The position numbers and the translations under genes are program-made. The notes beneath the pieces are model-generated. The model saw only the letters and a list, made by a program, of their open reading frames with translations. It searched no databases and was not told the DNA's origin. From Prochlorococcus sp. AG-402-G10 (GTDB lineage Bacteria > Cyanobacteriota > Cyanobacteriia > PCC-6307 > Cyanobiaceae), in contig QCHT01000012.1 in the NCBI GenBank assembly GCA_003279445.1, positions 1-45,501 on the forward strand: DNA of 45,501 bases, given 5' to 3'. Shown here in pieces: positions 23,744-31,277 of the stretch (positions within the stretch are counted from its first letter, which is position 1; every line of letters begins with the position of its first letter).

Positions 23744-23941
23744 TTATCCTTTTTGTGCCGCGAGATTTCCTCTGAACCCTCTGTCTTTGCTTCCTTTAAA
23801 CCATTTAGTTCTTGAGAGACACTCCTTTTCTATATGCAAGTGACCTGTTTCTAAATAATGCTCATTTCTACTGGAAGCTTCATCAAGAACGGCTTTATAT
23901 TCTTCTATTGAAAGAAGTTTTCCTAATGATGATGACGTCAT
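23744..23941 (-). CDS. Hypothetical soluble protein
   Basis: A 65-residue charged protein. Helical N-terminal half (I-E-E-Y-K-A-V-L-D-E-A) and a basic C-terminus with K-W-F-K-G-S-K-D-R-G-F-R-G. No family recognised. Same strand as DUF2237, 90 bases upstream. Confidence 0.5.
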   Translation of the reverse strand: MTSSSLGKLLSIEEYKAVLDEASSRNEHYLETGHLHIEKECLSRTKWFKGSKDRGFRGNLAAQKG

Positions 23942-24094
23942 AGTTATTAGCTTTTTTAGATGATGGGCTAATAGTTAGAAGATGTCCGGCTGATACGGCA
24001 CAATGTATGGAAAATCAGACTTCTCTGTAATTTTGGTACCTATTAATATCTAGCTGATTTGAGAACGCAGCGATTTTTTCTTTATGATGAGTAA

Positions 24095-24208
24095 ATGGAA
24101 AATGACTTTGCTGCAGCGGTTCAGAAATACTTTTTCTTTTTGCTCGTGGTCATTGTTTTGTTAGTAGTAATTGGGATAGTCTTAATTTTGATATCTTCAA
24201 TGCTATGA
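24095..24208 (+). CDS. Hydrophobic microprotein (37 aa)
   Basis: M-E-N-D-F-A-A-A-V-Q-K-Y then a 22-residue Val/Ile/Leu helix. Ends in ATGA overlapping the next ORF. A minimal membrane anchor. Confidence 0.55.
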   Translation: MENDFAAAVQKYFFFLLVVIVLLVVIGIVLILISSML

Positions 24209-24333
24209 ATGAAAAAATAAATCCTTATAATGACTCCTTGGACCCTTCAGACGAATACTGGAGGGAACAAAACCCTGATGAAGAAGATAAATCATATTTT
24301 CCCTTTGAAGAATCAAGACCTCCTCATTATTAA
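24205..24333 (+). CDS. Acidic Pro/Tyr-rich microprotein (42 aa), coupled
   Basis: Starts M-N-E-K-I-N-P-Y-N-D-S-L-D-P-S-D-E-Y-W and ends P-H-Y. Acidic, lacking hydrophobic helices. The ATGA overlap with the hydrophobic ORF implies a membrane-anchor plus soluble-tail pair (inference). Confidence 0.55.
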   Translation: MNEKINPYNDSLDPSDEYWREQNPDEEDKSYFPFEESRPPHY

Positions 24334-24417
24334 TTGATGAACGATCGCCTGTGAGGAGTAAATAGCGCTAACTCTAAAGCTCAATAAGATAAGTTCAGCC
24401 AATCAACTTGATTACTT

Positions 24418-24717
24418 ATGACTAGTGAAAAAGGTTTAAAGATGACACCACGTGAAATCTTCCGTACTCATTCTTACCCAGTATTAGCAGCAGTAAGTAC
24501 GCTTTCACTTGTGATTGCAGCTTTATCTGTAGTTGAGGCTTCTCAATCCTTAAAAGAAGCTTCTAAATCTTTAGAAGAAGTTTCTAAATCTTTAGAACCC
24601 ATTTCGACTTGGGCTAACAACCAAAATGATTGTGTTGAAAGGACTTTTCGTATTAAGGGGCAAAATACAAGAGGTATCGTATCCAAGGTGTGGAGTTGTA
24701 ATGGTGGAGGTGATTAA
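24418..24717 (+). CDS. CNGG-type two-cysteine membrane protein, member 1
   Basis: A 99-residue protein: short cytoplasmic arm, one transmembrane helix (residues 20-40), then a repeated heptad (S-L-K-E-A-S-K, S-L-E-E-V-S-K, S-L-E) and a C-terminal module N-D-C-V-E...V-S-K-V-W-S-C-N-G-G. The last module recurs at 25630-25866 and 39990-40217. The two cysteines may form a disulfide outside the cytoplasm. Known as a dispersed Prochlorococcus pattern, function unknown. Confidence 0.65.
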   Translation: MTSEKGLKMTPREIFRTHSYPVLAAVSTLSLVIAALSVVEASQSLKEASKSLEEVSKSLEPISTWANNQNDCVERTFRIKGQNTRGIVSKVWSCNGGGD

Positions 24718-25067
24718 ATTATTATTCCGTGTTCTTAGCAAGATTAACTTGGACGTATAGTCCTCTCCTTTGCACTTTAATAAGTTATTTGTTGCTATTT
24801 TCGATTTCATCTAAATAACTAGAGCAAACTATACCTTTCCTTTCCCAATAGATTTTATTAACTTTCTTAGTGTTTATATTGCAAAGCACGCATTTAAAAG
24901 TTGATATCTTATGGACAAAATTAATGACAATGTATTGGAAGCCAACCTCCAGCCTTTCAATACGTTTGCTTGAAAAATTAGTCTTTACTTGCTAGTCCAG
25001 TTCTTAAAAGTGCTTTGAAACTTTTTGGTTTAACTGGCATGCTTTAATTAGCTATTGAACTTTAAGC

Positions 25068-25211
25068 ATGGTTTTAGGGAGATTGATCAAGTCTGATAAA
25101 AGAGCTGCAGGATATATTCAAAAGAAATTTAAATTAACTAACTATCAAATGCTTTGCCTGTCTTGGTTACTTGGCTTTTTAATGGGAATAGCAGTTGCAA
25201 CAATCTTTTAA
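25068..25211 (+). CDS. 47-residue single-helix membrane protein
   Basis: Basic N-terminal half (L-G-R-L-I-K-S-D-K-R-A-A-G) followed by a helix L-C-L-S-W-L-L-G-F-L-M-G-I-A-V. Positive-inside orientation suggests an outward C-terminus. The 350 bases before it hold only a 20-codon ORF, and nothing recognisable lies in 25212-25629. Confidence 0.55.
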   Translation: MVLGRLIKSDKRAAGYIQKKFKLTNYQMLCLSWLLGFLMGIAVATIF

Positions 25212-25629
25212 TGAAGAATGCCTTTAGAAAGGCAGCTTAATGAGCCTTGTAATTTTAAGAGTCTATGAAATCACTTCATCTGACTAATTCTTTTGAAAAT
25301 TTATTCATAGAAGTCTGAAGAACTTTGAGGCTATTGAAGTCTTCTAGAATAAGTTTAAAACTAATCTTTCAGAGAAGTTAGTCTTTTGGTTATTGTTGGA
25401 CCGCTTAAATCAAAAAGTAATTTATTTTAGATGTAGATGCTTGCTTACAATAATTGATCAGCATTTTAGCTTCCTTATATAAAGGCTGGCTGTATTATTT
25501 AAGATTGCTTGCGATATATAGATGCTTGATAATTAGGTGAAATGTACATAAAGGTTAAGTAAAAAGTATGAGGAAGATGTGATCTCTTGCCTTCACCCTA
25601 ATATTATTCTCTTATATGAGATTTAACGA

Positions 25630-25866
25630 ATGGGAAAGAAGTCAAAGAAATGTTCTTCCGACAAAAGCAGAAGAATGCTTTGGTTTGCATTTTCTGCAGC
25701 AGGATTAGGTGCAAGAGGACTTGCTGCACTTGCGCTTGTTGCAATCTCAATAAAGATGCATCCACTTCAATATCAATCGAAGTTATTCAATGCTTGTGTT
25801 GAGGAAATTAAAGAGACAGGAAAGCCTATTTCAGATTCAGTTAGATTATGCAATGGCGGACAGTAG
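25630..25866 (+). CDS. CNGG-type two-cysteine membrane protein, member 2
   Basis: 78 residues: basic start (M-G-K-K-S-K-K-C-S), one helix around residues 17-42, then N-A-C-V-E-E-I...I-S-D-S-V-R-L-C-N-G-G-Q. Shares the C...V-x-x-C-N-G end with members 1 and 3. ATG at 25630. Confidence 0.65.
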   Translation: MGKKSKKCSSDKSRRMLWFAFSAAGLGARGLAALALVAISIKMHPLQYQSKLFNACVEEIKETGKPISDSVRLCNGGQ

Positions 25867-26019
25867 CTTAGCTTTAGTTGTTATGGATGATATCTGCCAC
25901 TAACCAATAAACTAATATGCATAGATCATTAGCTCAAAATGCATGGGGCTTGATTGAAATGGAATTAGGAATACTCTAAAAGTATAATAGGCAATTTTCA
26001 GAGATTTGATTTTCCGCCG

Positions 26020-26298
26020 ATGAATCCTATTGATCTTTTAAAGGAATTACTCAATACGTTTAGCAAGAAAGCAAAATATAAAGATAGAGAAATGAAGCGA
26101 GTCTTTCAGTGGCGAAGATATTTGGAATGGGAGGGCTTAAGCAAGCATGAAAAACTTGCTGCTAAAAGACTTTTCTTTGTCCCAATAGCGGCCTATTTTG
26201 TATTTTCTTTTATTAATCGACATTTTATTACTCTTATATTTCTGATAGGACTCTTTTTTGTATATAAGAAGTTTGAGAAAGGGAAGCTTCTGAAATGA
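26020..26298 (+). CDS. Hypothetical memb. protein with charged arm
   Basis: 92 residues. A basic helical arm (residues 1-48, F-Q-W-R-R-Y-L-E-W-E-G) precedes two short transmembrane segments separated by I-N-R-H-F. K-F-E-K-G-K at the end. Reminiscent of small inner-membrane proteins; no family recognised. Confidence 0.55.
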   Translation: MNPIDLLKELLNTFSKKAKYKDREMKRVFQWRRYLEWEGLSKHEKLAAKRLFFVPIAAYFVFSFINRHFITLIFLIGLFFVYKKFEKGKLLK

Positions 26299-26500
26299 AA
26301 CCCCTCATTTCTTGCCTCTTTCTGATCGAAGAGACTAACCAATCAAGAGGAAGAATGATTACTTGTATCAAGCTGAACAGCACCAAAGAAATCGAATTGA
26401 TATGATAATTATGTAGCAACAACTACAGAAAAACGTTCGACTCGCAACATTGCTGAGCTGCAGTTCGACTCAAGCCAGGGAACGGGGACTTGAGCTAACA

Positions 26501-26614
26501 ATGAAAGGTTCAATGTCTCTTATCTATCGAGGAAAAACTTACACACAAAACAAGGCAGTTGCTTCTAAGCAGCATTTTTCACTTATTTATCGTGGTAAGC
26601 AGTATCAAAACTGA
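26501..26614 (+). CDS. DUF4278 family protein (37 aa)
   Basis: A tandem of two L-I-Y-R-G-K-x-Y motifs (residues 7-14 and 30-36) with an Ala/Lys linker, the signature of DUF4278, widespread small cyanobacterial proteins of unknown role. ATG at 26501, followed 23 bases later by a terminator. Confidence 0.8.
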   Translation: MKGSMSLIYRGKTYTQNKAVASKQHFSLIYRGKQYQN

Positions 26615-26636
26615 ATTAGCTAACGGCTGATTTTCT

Positions 26637-26668
26637 AGGAGCTCTTTTTTAAGGGCTCTTTTTTAATG
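26637..26668 (+). terminator. Terminator of the DUF4278 gene
   Basis: GGAGC and GCTCT pair across a T-rich loop and are followed by a T6 run (about 26659-26664). Imperfect but well positioned. Confidence 0.45.
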
Positions 26669-26751
26669 CCATAGAGTTTTCTTCTTAGTGAATTCCATCA
26701 CAAGAATGATTGAACTTTAAGATAAGGAAATGAATTGTTCCATGAAATAAA

Positions 26752-26779
26752 AAATCTCTCTATCCATATAGAGAGATTT
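26752..26779 (-). terminator. Perfect 12-bp hairpin terminator (minus strand)
   Basis: AAATCTCTCTAT / ATAGAGAGATTT around the tetraloop CCAT. On the minus strand the stem ends in TTTTTTATTT, as a strong intrinsic terminator, probably for a transcript from the DUF1651 gene. Confidence 0.65.
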
Positions 26780-26875
26780 CCTCTGACCTGAGAGATCCCC
26801 ATCACCCAGCCAATAACCTAACACTAGCAACTATCACGCGGCTTGAAAAAAGGTGTAACACTAGATATAGGCAAA

Positions 26876-26986
26876 ATGGAAGAAAAGTATCCTTTCGGCC
26901 CTATGACTAGGGGCACCTCCGCCCCTTTCAAGAATCTCGTCGCAGCAGCGGCCCTTGCTATTGAGGCTCTTGGACACCATCTGTAG
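26876..26986 (+). CDS. 36-residue ORF in a GC-richer patch
   Basis: Starts M-E-E-K-Y-P-F-G-P-M-T-R-G and ends with an Ala-rich helix. The patch 26780-27030 is GC-richer than its flanks and holds small hairpins, so an RNA gene is an alternative. Confidence 0.35.
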   Translation: MEEKYPFGPMTRGTSAPFKNLVAAAALAIEALGHHL

Positions 26987-27194
26987 TGTCTTGGCTATTA
27001 AAAACAAGGGCGCTCTTGCGCTTTGAAGATATCAGTGCTTTACCCTGTGGAAAACTCTTCGTGGAGAGAGGGGTATCCTTGGTAAGGCAATTGTTACGAT
27101 GCTGCATATTTTATGTTTCTTTTTTAATATCCTGCTGAATAATTTTTGCACCTCAAGAATGGGTTTGCTGATGAGGGTTTTCTAGGGCCTAGCT

Positions 27195-27476
27195 TTAAGC
27201 AACATCATTATTGATTTGAGGATCTATTTCTGCTAGCTCCCAGCCATTGTTAAGCAATTCATTCCAAGTCTCTATGGAATCTTCTAGGTTCATTGTTCTT
27301 ATGTTCTTCAAAGTAGTTGGGATCCCGCCTTTGTTTGAATGCCAGAGTTGAGTAATAATATTAGGCATGCGCATGAGGGACTTTGGATCTCTAATGAAAA
27401 GCAACATCAATTCCTTCTCTGGGTTAACGAGCCATCCTGATGGCGTGACCACTCCTTGTTTGATTCTGTAAGACAT
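27195..27476 (-). CDS. DUF1651 family protein
   Basis: 93 residues from ATG 27476 (GTG 27506 also in frame). Contains G-W-L-V-N-P-E-K-E-L-M-L-L-F and the late T-W-N-E-L-L-N-N-G-W-E-L motif of DUF1651, a picocyanobacterial family of unknown role. Soluble. It precedes the 15-bp inverted repeat at 27537-27592, which may control it. Confidence 0.78.
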   Translation of the reverse strand: MSYRIKQGVVTPSGWLVNPEKELMLLFIRDPKSLMRMPNIITQLWHSNKGGIPTTLKNIRTMNLEDSIETWNELLNNGWELAEIDPQINNDVA

Positions 27477-27536
27477 TCTTTGTGAATAATTCAGGACAAA
27501 ACTCACCTGTGCTAGGACGACACGCAGTTCCTTTTA

Positions 27537-27592
27537 ACTAACAGACCTACGTTAAATAGTACTAATATACTAGTCACCGTAGGTCTGTTAGT
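27537..27592. promoter_or_regulatory. 15-bp perfect inverted repeat between divergent genes
   Basis: ACTAACAGACCTACG (27537-27551) and CGTAGGTCTGTTAGT (27578-27592) with a 26-base AT-rich spacer. Lies between the DUF1651 gene (minus) and the ion channel (plus). No T tract follows, so an operator or recombination site fits better than a terminator. Confidence 0.55.
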
Positions 27593-27664
27593 CAAGCGAT
27601 TCGCAGGAAATCCGGTAGGATTTGCCTAGCTTGTGAGAAGCGTTGTTTGAGTCCTTAGCTAGTA

Positions 27665-28453
27665 ATGAATGAACTTCGTTTAAGAATCTATGAGCAAATA
27701 ATTAACAAGGATTCAGGCGGTAAAACCTCTCTGTTCAACAAAGTCTGTGGCGTTACCATTTTTATTTCGATTTTTTTTGCAGTCATAGAGACTGAAAACT
27801 CGATTGATTATCAATTTGGGAATCAGATAGACGTGATGGATTGGATTATTGGTGGTTTGTTCTGCATTGAATATCTATGCCGCTTATGGATTGCTCCACT
27901 TGAAGGGAAATATGGCAAGGGTTTCGCAGGAGTTTTGCGTTACATTGTCTCGCCAATGGCAATAATAGATATTATTGCAATAGTCCCTTCTTTTATAGGT
28001 GTTCGGGCTGAATTAAAAATCTTGAGGATTATTCGGCTCCTGAGGATACTGAAAATTGGAAGAAGTGAAAAATTCAAGCAAAGTATCTTTCACTTCAACT
28101 ATGCACTTAAGTCCAAGAGTCAAGAACTGCAAATATCGACATTCTATACAGTCTTGCTTTTACTATTAAGTAGCACCTTTATGTATCTTGCAGAGTCGTC
28201 TATTCAACCGGAATTACTAGGATCGATTCCTAGGTGTCTTTGGTGGTCAATTACAACTGTTACTGCTGTTGGTTATGGTGACTCGCTTCCTGTTACGGCT
28301 GTTGGGAAAACAATTGCATCAGTAACTTCTCTCTTGGGCATTGGTGCTATAGCTATTCCTACTGGGATACTTGCATCTGGGTTTAGTGAATCAATTGGCA
28401 TGCAAGATAAAAACCTTAACGATTTAAATAAAAAATTAGACCTCAAGGCCTGA
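27665..28453 (+). CDS. Voltage-gated potassium channel (Kv-like)
   Basis: A 262-residue six-helix ion channel of the inner membrane. The S4 voltage sensor (R-A-E-L-K-I-L-R-I-I-R-L-L-R, about residues 114-127) has regular Arg/Lys spacing. The selectivity filter T-A-V-G-Y-G-D lies at 200-206 before S6 (I-G-A-I-A-I-P-T-G). A short cytoplasmic coil (N-L-N-D-L-N-K-K-L) ends the protein. Prokaryotic one-domain channels assemble as tetramers and conduct potassium. Start ATG 27665. No partner gene. Confidence 0.93.
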   Translation: MNELRLRIYEQIINKDSGGKTSLFNKVCGVTIFISIFFAVIETENSIDYQFGNQIDVMDWIIGGLFCIEYLCRLWIAPLEGKYGKGFAGVLRYIVSPMAIIDIIAIVPSFIGVRAELKILRIIRLLRILKIGRSEKFKQSIFHFNYALKSKSQELQISTFYTVLLLLLSSTFMYLAESSIQPELLGSIPRCLWWSITTVTAVGYGDSLPVTAVGKTIASVTSLLGIGAIAIPTGILASGFSESIGMQDKNLNDLNKKLDLKA

Positions 28454-28613
28454 AAGTAATTCTAACTATTTTATAGAAGGCACTAAAAAACCGCCCATCA
28501 GGCTCTACAACATTAGACAAAAAAAACGCCTCAAAGAGTAGAGCTCTATTGGACAATTGTGTGACGAGTTCCTATATCTTTTATACTCCTGTCCAGTGCA
28601 TTTTTTCACCCAT

Positions 28614-29471
28614 TTAAGAAAATAAAGTTCCTTGAATAATTAGAGCTTTCTCCCTTTTGCTTAGATGGACTTCTTTTACATATTGCTCTGAATAGGCACA
28701 GTTCTTACAGCTTTCATTTGGCTCTGGGATTTCGTGTTGATTCATCAAGTTAACCATTTCGTCAACCTTTTTCTCTATCCAATTGCTATTCCATTTATAG
28801 GGAACTAGATACTCTTCAAAATGCATTGTCTGATAAAAGCCATCTTCATCTCTCTTGGCATTGCAGACCAAGAAGTAAGAAGTTGGATGAACATCAAAAC
28901 CCATCCCTGAAAGTAGGTAGGCATAGAAGTCCATTTGGACTTTGTAGCCGTCATGGTAACAGTCGTCTAAGTATTCTTGTTTGTCCACTCGACCATTCTT
29001 GGCTTGTGATTTGTAGTCAACGATAATCAATTGCTGAGTGTTTGTATCTTGCCATATATCATCTATTCCTCCAGTAAGAATTATGCTTGTGTTTTTGTGT
29101 CTAAGCTTTAATCCGTGATGCAATGAGTCCCTCCAGTTGTCAATCTCTGGATGATCAAAAGGAACAACATGCCTTAAGCCATTAGGTGCAAAAAGGCGAT
29201 GTGCTTTGTGGTTTTCTCGGCAATGGTCAAATTCTTTTTTTAGTAGTAAGTCAGTTGTTTCATTGAGCGTCCATCCTGGTGTTCCCGGAGCATCAAGACC
29301 CTTTACGCGATCTAAGTAGAAGCACCTTTTGCAGGTTAGGAAATTGGAGAAACGACCTCTACTGATCTTGAAGTCAGTTTTTTGATTAGGGGTATAAGAA
29401 GAGGATGCTCTACTGCGCAAACCAGTCGCTTTTACAGGTTCCTTTTTGCAGTTTCGTTTGAGGTCAATCAT
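28614..29471 (-). CDS. PD-(D/E)XK nuclease with Fe-S cysteines (Cas4/RecB-like)
   Basis: 285 residues from ATG 29471 (a TTG two codons earlier opens the frame). Active-site order: G-G-I-D-D (Asp138), V-D-Y-K (Asp152, Lys154) and the Q-M-D motif (Gln179). Cysteines C-K-R-C (47, 50) and C-K-N-C (255, 258) flank the core as in Cas4/AddB [4Fe-4S] nucleases. So a single-strand-processing or repair exonuclease is likely. No CRISPR or recB partner is nearby. It lies 24 bases after a two-helix membrane protein and may share its transcript. Confidence 0.8.
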   Translation of the reverse strand: MIDLKRNCKKEPVKATGLRSRASSSYTPNQKTDFKISRGRFSNFLTCKRCFYLDRVKGLDAPGTPGWTLNETTDLLLKKEFDHCRENHKAHRLFAPNGLRHVVPFDHPEIDNWRDSLHHGLKLRHKNTSIILTGGIDDIWQDTNTQQLIIVDYKSQAKNGRVDKQEYLDDCYHDGYKVQMDFYAYLLSGMGFDVHPTSYFLVCNAKRDEDGFYQTMHFEEYLVPYKWNSNWIEKKVDEMVNLMNQHEIPEPNESCKNCAYSEQYVKEVHLSKREKALIIQGTLFS

Positions 29472-29494
29472 TTTCAAACTATTTCTAGCTGCTT

Positions 29495-29695
29495 TTATGC
29501 AGCCTTCTTTGCTTGGCTAAAGATGAACGCAAGCAATAAACCCATCCCTAGTAAAGGCAGAAGATTTTTTAAAAGATGAACTACAAAAAGAACGCCTAAA
29601 CCGCCACCAGCAAAAATTAGCCATTTAGGTAAAGGTTTTACAGCTTTCCTTCTCATTGAGCTATGAGGAGGCATTACCTCTGGATTAATTGCCAT
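29495..29695 (-). CDS. Two-helix membrane protein upstream of the nuclease
   Basis: 66 residues: polar Pro/Lys N-terminus (M-P-P-H-S-S-M-R-R-K), hydrophobic Gly/Leu segments at about 26-41 and 44-60. Close spacing to the nuclease suggests an operon. Function unknown. Confidence 0.65.
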   Translation of the reverse strand: MAINPEVMPPHSSMRRKAVKPLPKWLIFAGGGLGVLFVVHLLKNLLPLLGMGLLLAFIFSQAKKAA

Positions 29696-29910
29696 TCTTA
29701 TTTAAAACCTTTATTTAATAGTAAGTGGTTAAAAATAAACAGCAATCCCCTGTTTCAATCATGCGCAATTGCAAAATGAAGCTTCGTTCTCTTCGATGTC
29801 GTGAGTGGCTTTTCATAAATTTTGTCATTTTTTTCAGCTTGAATTGATTCACCTCTAATATATTGCTTTGCATCTGAATAGACCTTGCTGCGTTATTGGT
29901 TTAGCTATAT

Positions 29911-29962
29911 AAAAAACTTCTTCTCACTGCTATTAGTAGCGATCAAGAAGGTTAAGTTTTTT
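29911..29962. terminator. Long hairpin, possible bidirectional terminator
   Basis: Three stacked pairs: AAAAAACTT/AAGTTTTTT, CTTCTT/AAGAAG and GCTA/TAGC around a TTAG loop. Both strands end in T runs. No gene is found in 29696-30106 besides this. Confidence 0.5.
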
Positions 29963-30106
29963 ATGATATGAGGAATGCATTGCCCACTAGGTAATGGCTA
30001 TTTGCTAGGGCAATCACTTCCATAATCTTGATCATTTAGAAATTAATGTTTACTGCTTTGATTGACTAGGCATGTTTTATCGTTATAAATAAGCAACTAT
30101 ATTTAT

Positions 30107-30202
30107 ATGATGCTTCATTTCTTCGTGCTTGATTTACTGGCTTTATTGCTGCTAGCAATATGCATTATCCAGTTAAGTGAAGAAAAGTCGGAAAAGGCTT
30201 GA
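30107..30202 (+). CDS. 31-residue membrane microprotein
   Basis: M-M-L-H-F-F-V-L-D then a Leu-rich helix and a S-E-E-K-S-E-K tail. Typical of single-helix subunits; unknown. Confidence 0.4.
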   Translation: MMLHFFVLDLLALLLLAICIIQLSEEKSEKA

Positions 30203-30280
30203 AATGTTCAGAAAGTCTTAGCCCTAAGAGTTGCGATGAGCAGGATAAAGCTAAACCATATATAGAAAAAAATTATCATT

Positions 30281-30406
30281 TTACGCCTTAAAATGTTTGT
30301 CAATACGAGGTAGTTGTGGCTCGAAGATAGGGCCAGGCCGTGTGTATGCGATGTAGCTTTTATCTCTAGAATTCCAGAGCATATTTATGCATGGCTTGGT
30401 GCACAT
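30281..30406 (-). CDS. Cysteine-containing 41-residue protein
   Basis: Starts M-C-T-K-P-C-I-N-M-L-W-N and contains T-R-P-G-P-I-F-E-P-Q-L-P-R. Coherent composition and a clean ATG argue that it is real. I recall similar short conserved proteins in picocyanobacteria but cannot name the family. Confidence 0.55.
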   Translation of the reverse strand: MCTKPCINMLWNSRDKSYIAYTRPGPIFEPQLPRIDKHFKA

Positions 30407-30482
30407 GGAGACCTGCTTCTGAAGTGTTTTGAAAGGCATTGAAGAAACTGTCGGAATCATTTCGCCTAGAATGCAAGAGTAT

Positions 30483-30512
30483 CCCTTTATAGTACATGAG
30501 TACTATAAAGGG
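30483..30512. repeat. Perfect 12-bp inverted repeat
   Basis: CCCTTTATAGTA / TACTATAAAGGG with loop CATGAG. No T tract. It lies inside a TTG-started plus-strand ORF (30429-30620) that I do not accept. 30513-30768 shows nothing else. Confidence 0.45.
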
Positions 30513-30768
30513 TCAAGTGTATGGCCTGATGTGTTTCTCTTTAGTTGCAGGTTTGATTATCTAAGGCTAGAAATTTGTTTTAGCTTAAGAATTTCCAACT
30601 TGCTTGTTACCGTCTTTTAGGCTCCTTGAGAGTTTAGAATGTGACTAGTCAAAGAACTTTTTGCCCCTTCTCTAAATGGTCAATTAATGAGGTCTCTATA
30701 GATTGTTTTAATGAATGAATACAAGGAATGGGTGGCAGTGAAGGAATTAGGTAGAGTTTGTAGAAGTT

Positions 30769-30936
30769 TTACCTTCTCTTTTCACTCCAGTGATACAAGT
30801 AATAAACAATTAAACTAAGTATGATAATTGGTGTATAGGTTCTAATTAAAGCAAGTCCTGCGAATGCGATTACAGGTAGAAGTATTAGACGTTTCGTTCT
30901 GAGTGATATGTATCGCCAATTTCGGAACTTTGCCAT
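30769..30936 (-). CDS. Two-helix small membrane protein, coupled
   Basis: 55 residues with a basic arm (M-A-K-F-R-N-W-R-Y), then two hydrophobic runs and a W-S-E-K-R-R end. Its ATG overlaps the previous stop (TAATG), so it is coupled to 30936-31109. Confidence 0.6.
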   Translation of the reverse strand: MAKFRNWRYISLRTKRLILLPVIAFAGLALIRTYTPIIILSLIVYYLYHWSEKRR

Positions 30937-31109
30937 TATGGAAAAGGAAAATCAGAGGTTGTTTTAAATAGGTCTGCAACTTTCATTATTACCCATAGAA
31001 CTAGAGCACCCTCTAATAATCCAGATAAGTACATTTGGTATCCAGATAAGCCAAACTCTTCTTGAGCGCGTTCAACAAGAGATTTGTGCCAGTCAATTAT
31101 TCTTTTCAT
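30936..31109 (-). CDS. 57-residue hypothetical, first of a coupled pair
   Basis: M-K-R-I-I-D-W-H-K-S-L-V-E-R-A-Q then Y-Q-M-Y-L-S-G-L-L-E-G and a hydrophobic helix. TAATG junction with the next ORF. The pair probably forms a membrane unit. 31110-31277 holds no gene. Confidence 0.6.
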   Translation of the reverse strand: MKRIIDWHKSLVERAQEEFGLSGYQMYLSGLLEGALVLWVIMKVADLFKTTSDFPFP

Positions 31110-31277
31110 CTTTATAACGGACGCTCAAAAAGGCTAGTGCAAAAGCAATCATGTATCATTACTCCTTAATGTGGCTTAATTGGTTTTTTATTTGACTTTC
31201 GATTTAGTTAAGTACTACAACCGCTAGAGTATGGATTCAGCTTATGCTTTTGATTTATAAATAGAATGATGAAAAGA

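Noticed and set aside
30429-30620. 63-residue ORF with TTG start
   Set aside because: No sensible composition, and a perfect palindrome lies inside it.
30769-31109. Toxin-antitoxin pair
   Set aside because: The coupled peptides lack known toxin or antitoxin motifs; both look like membrane proteins.
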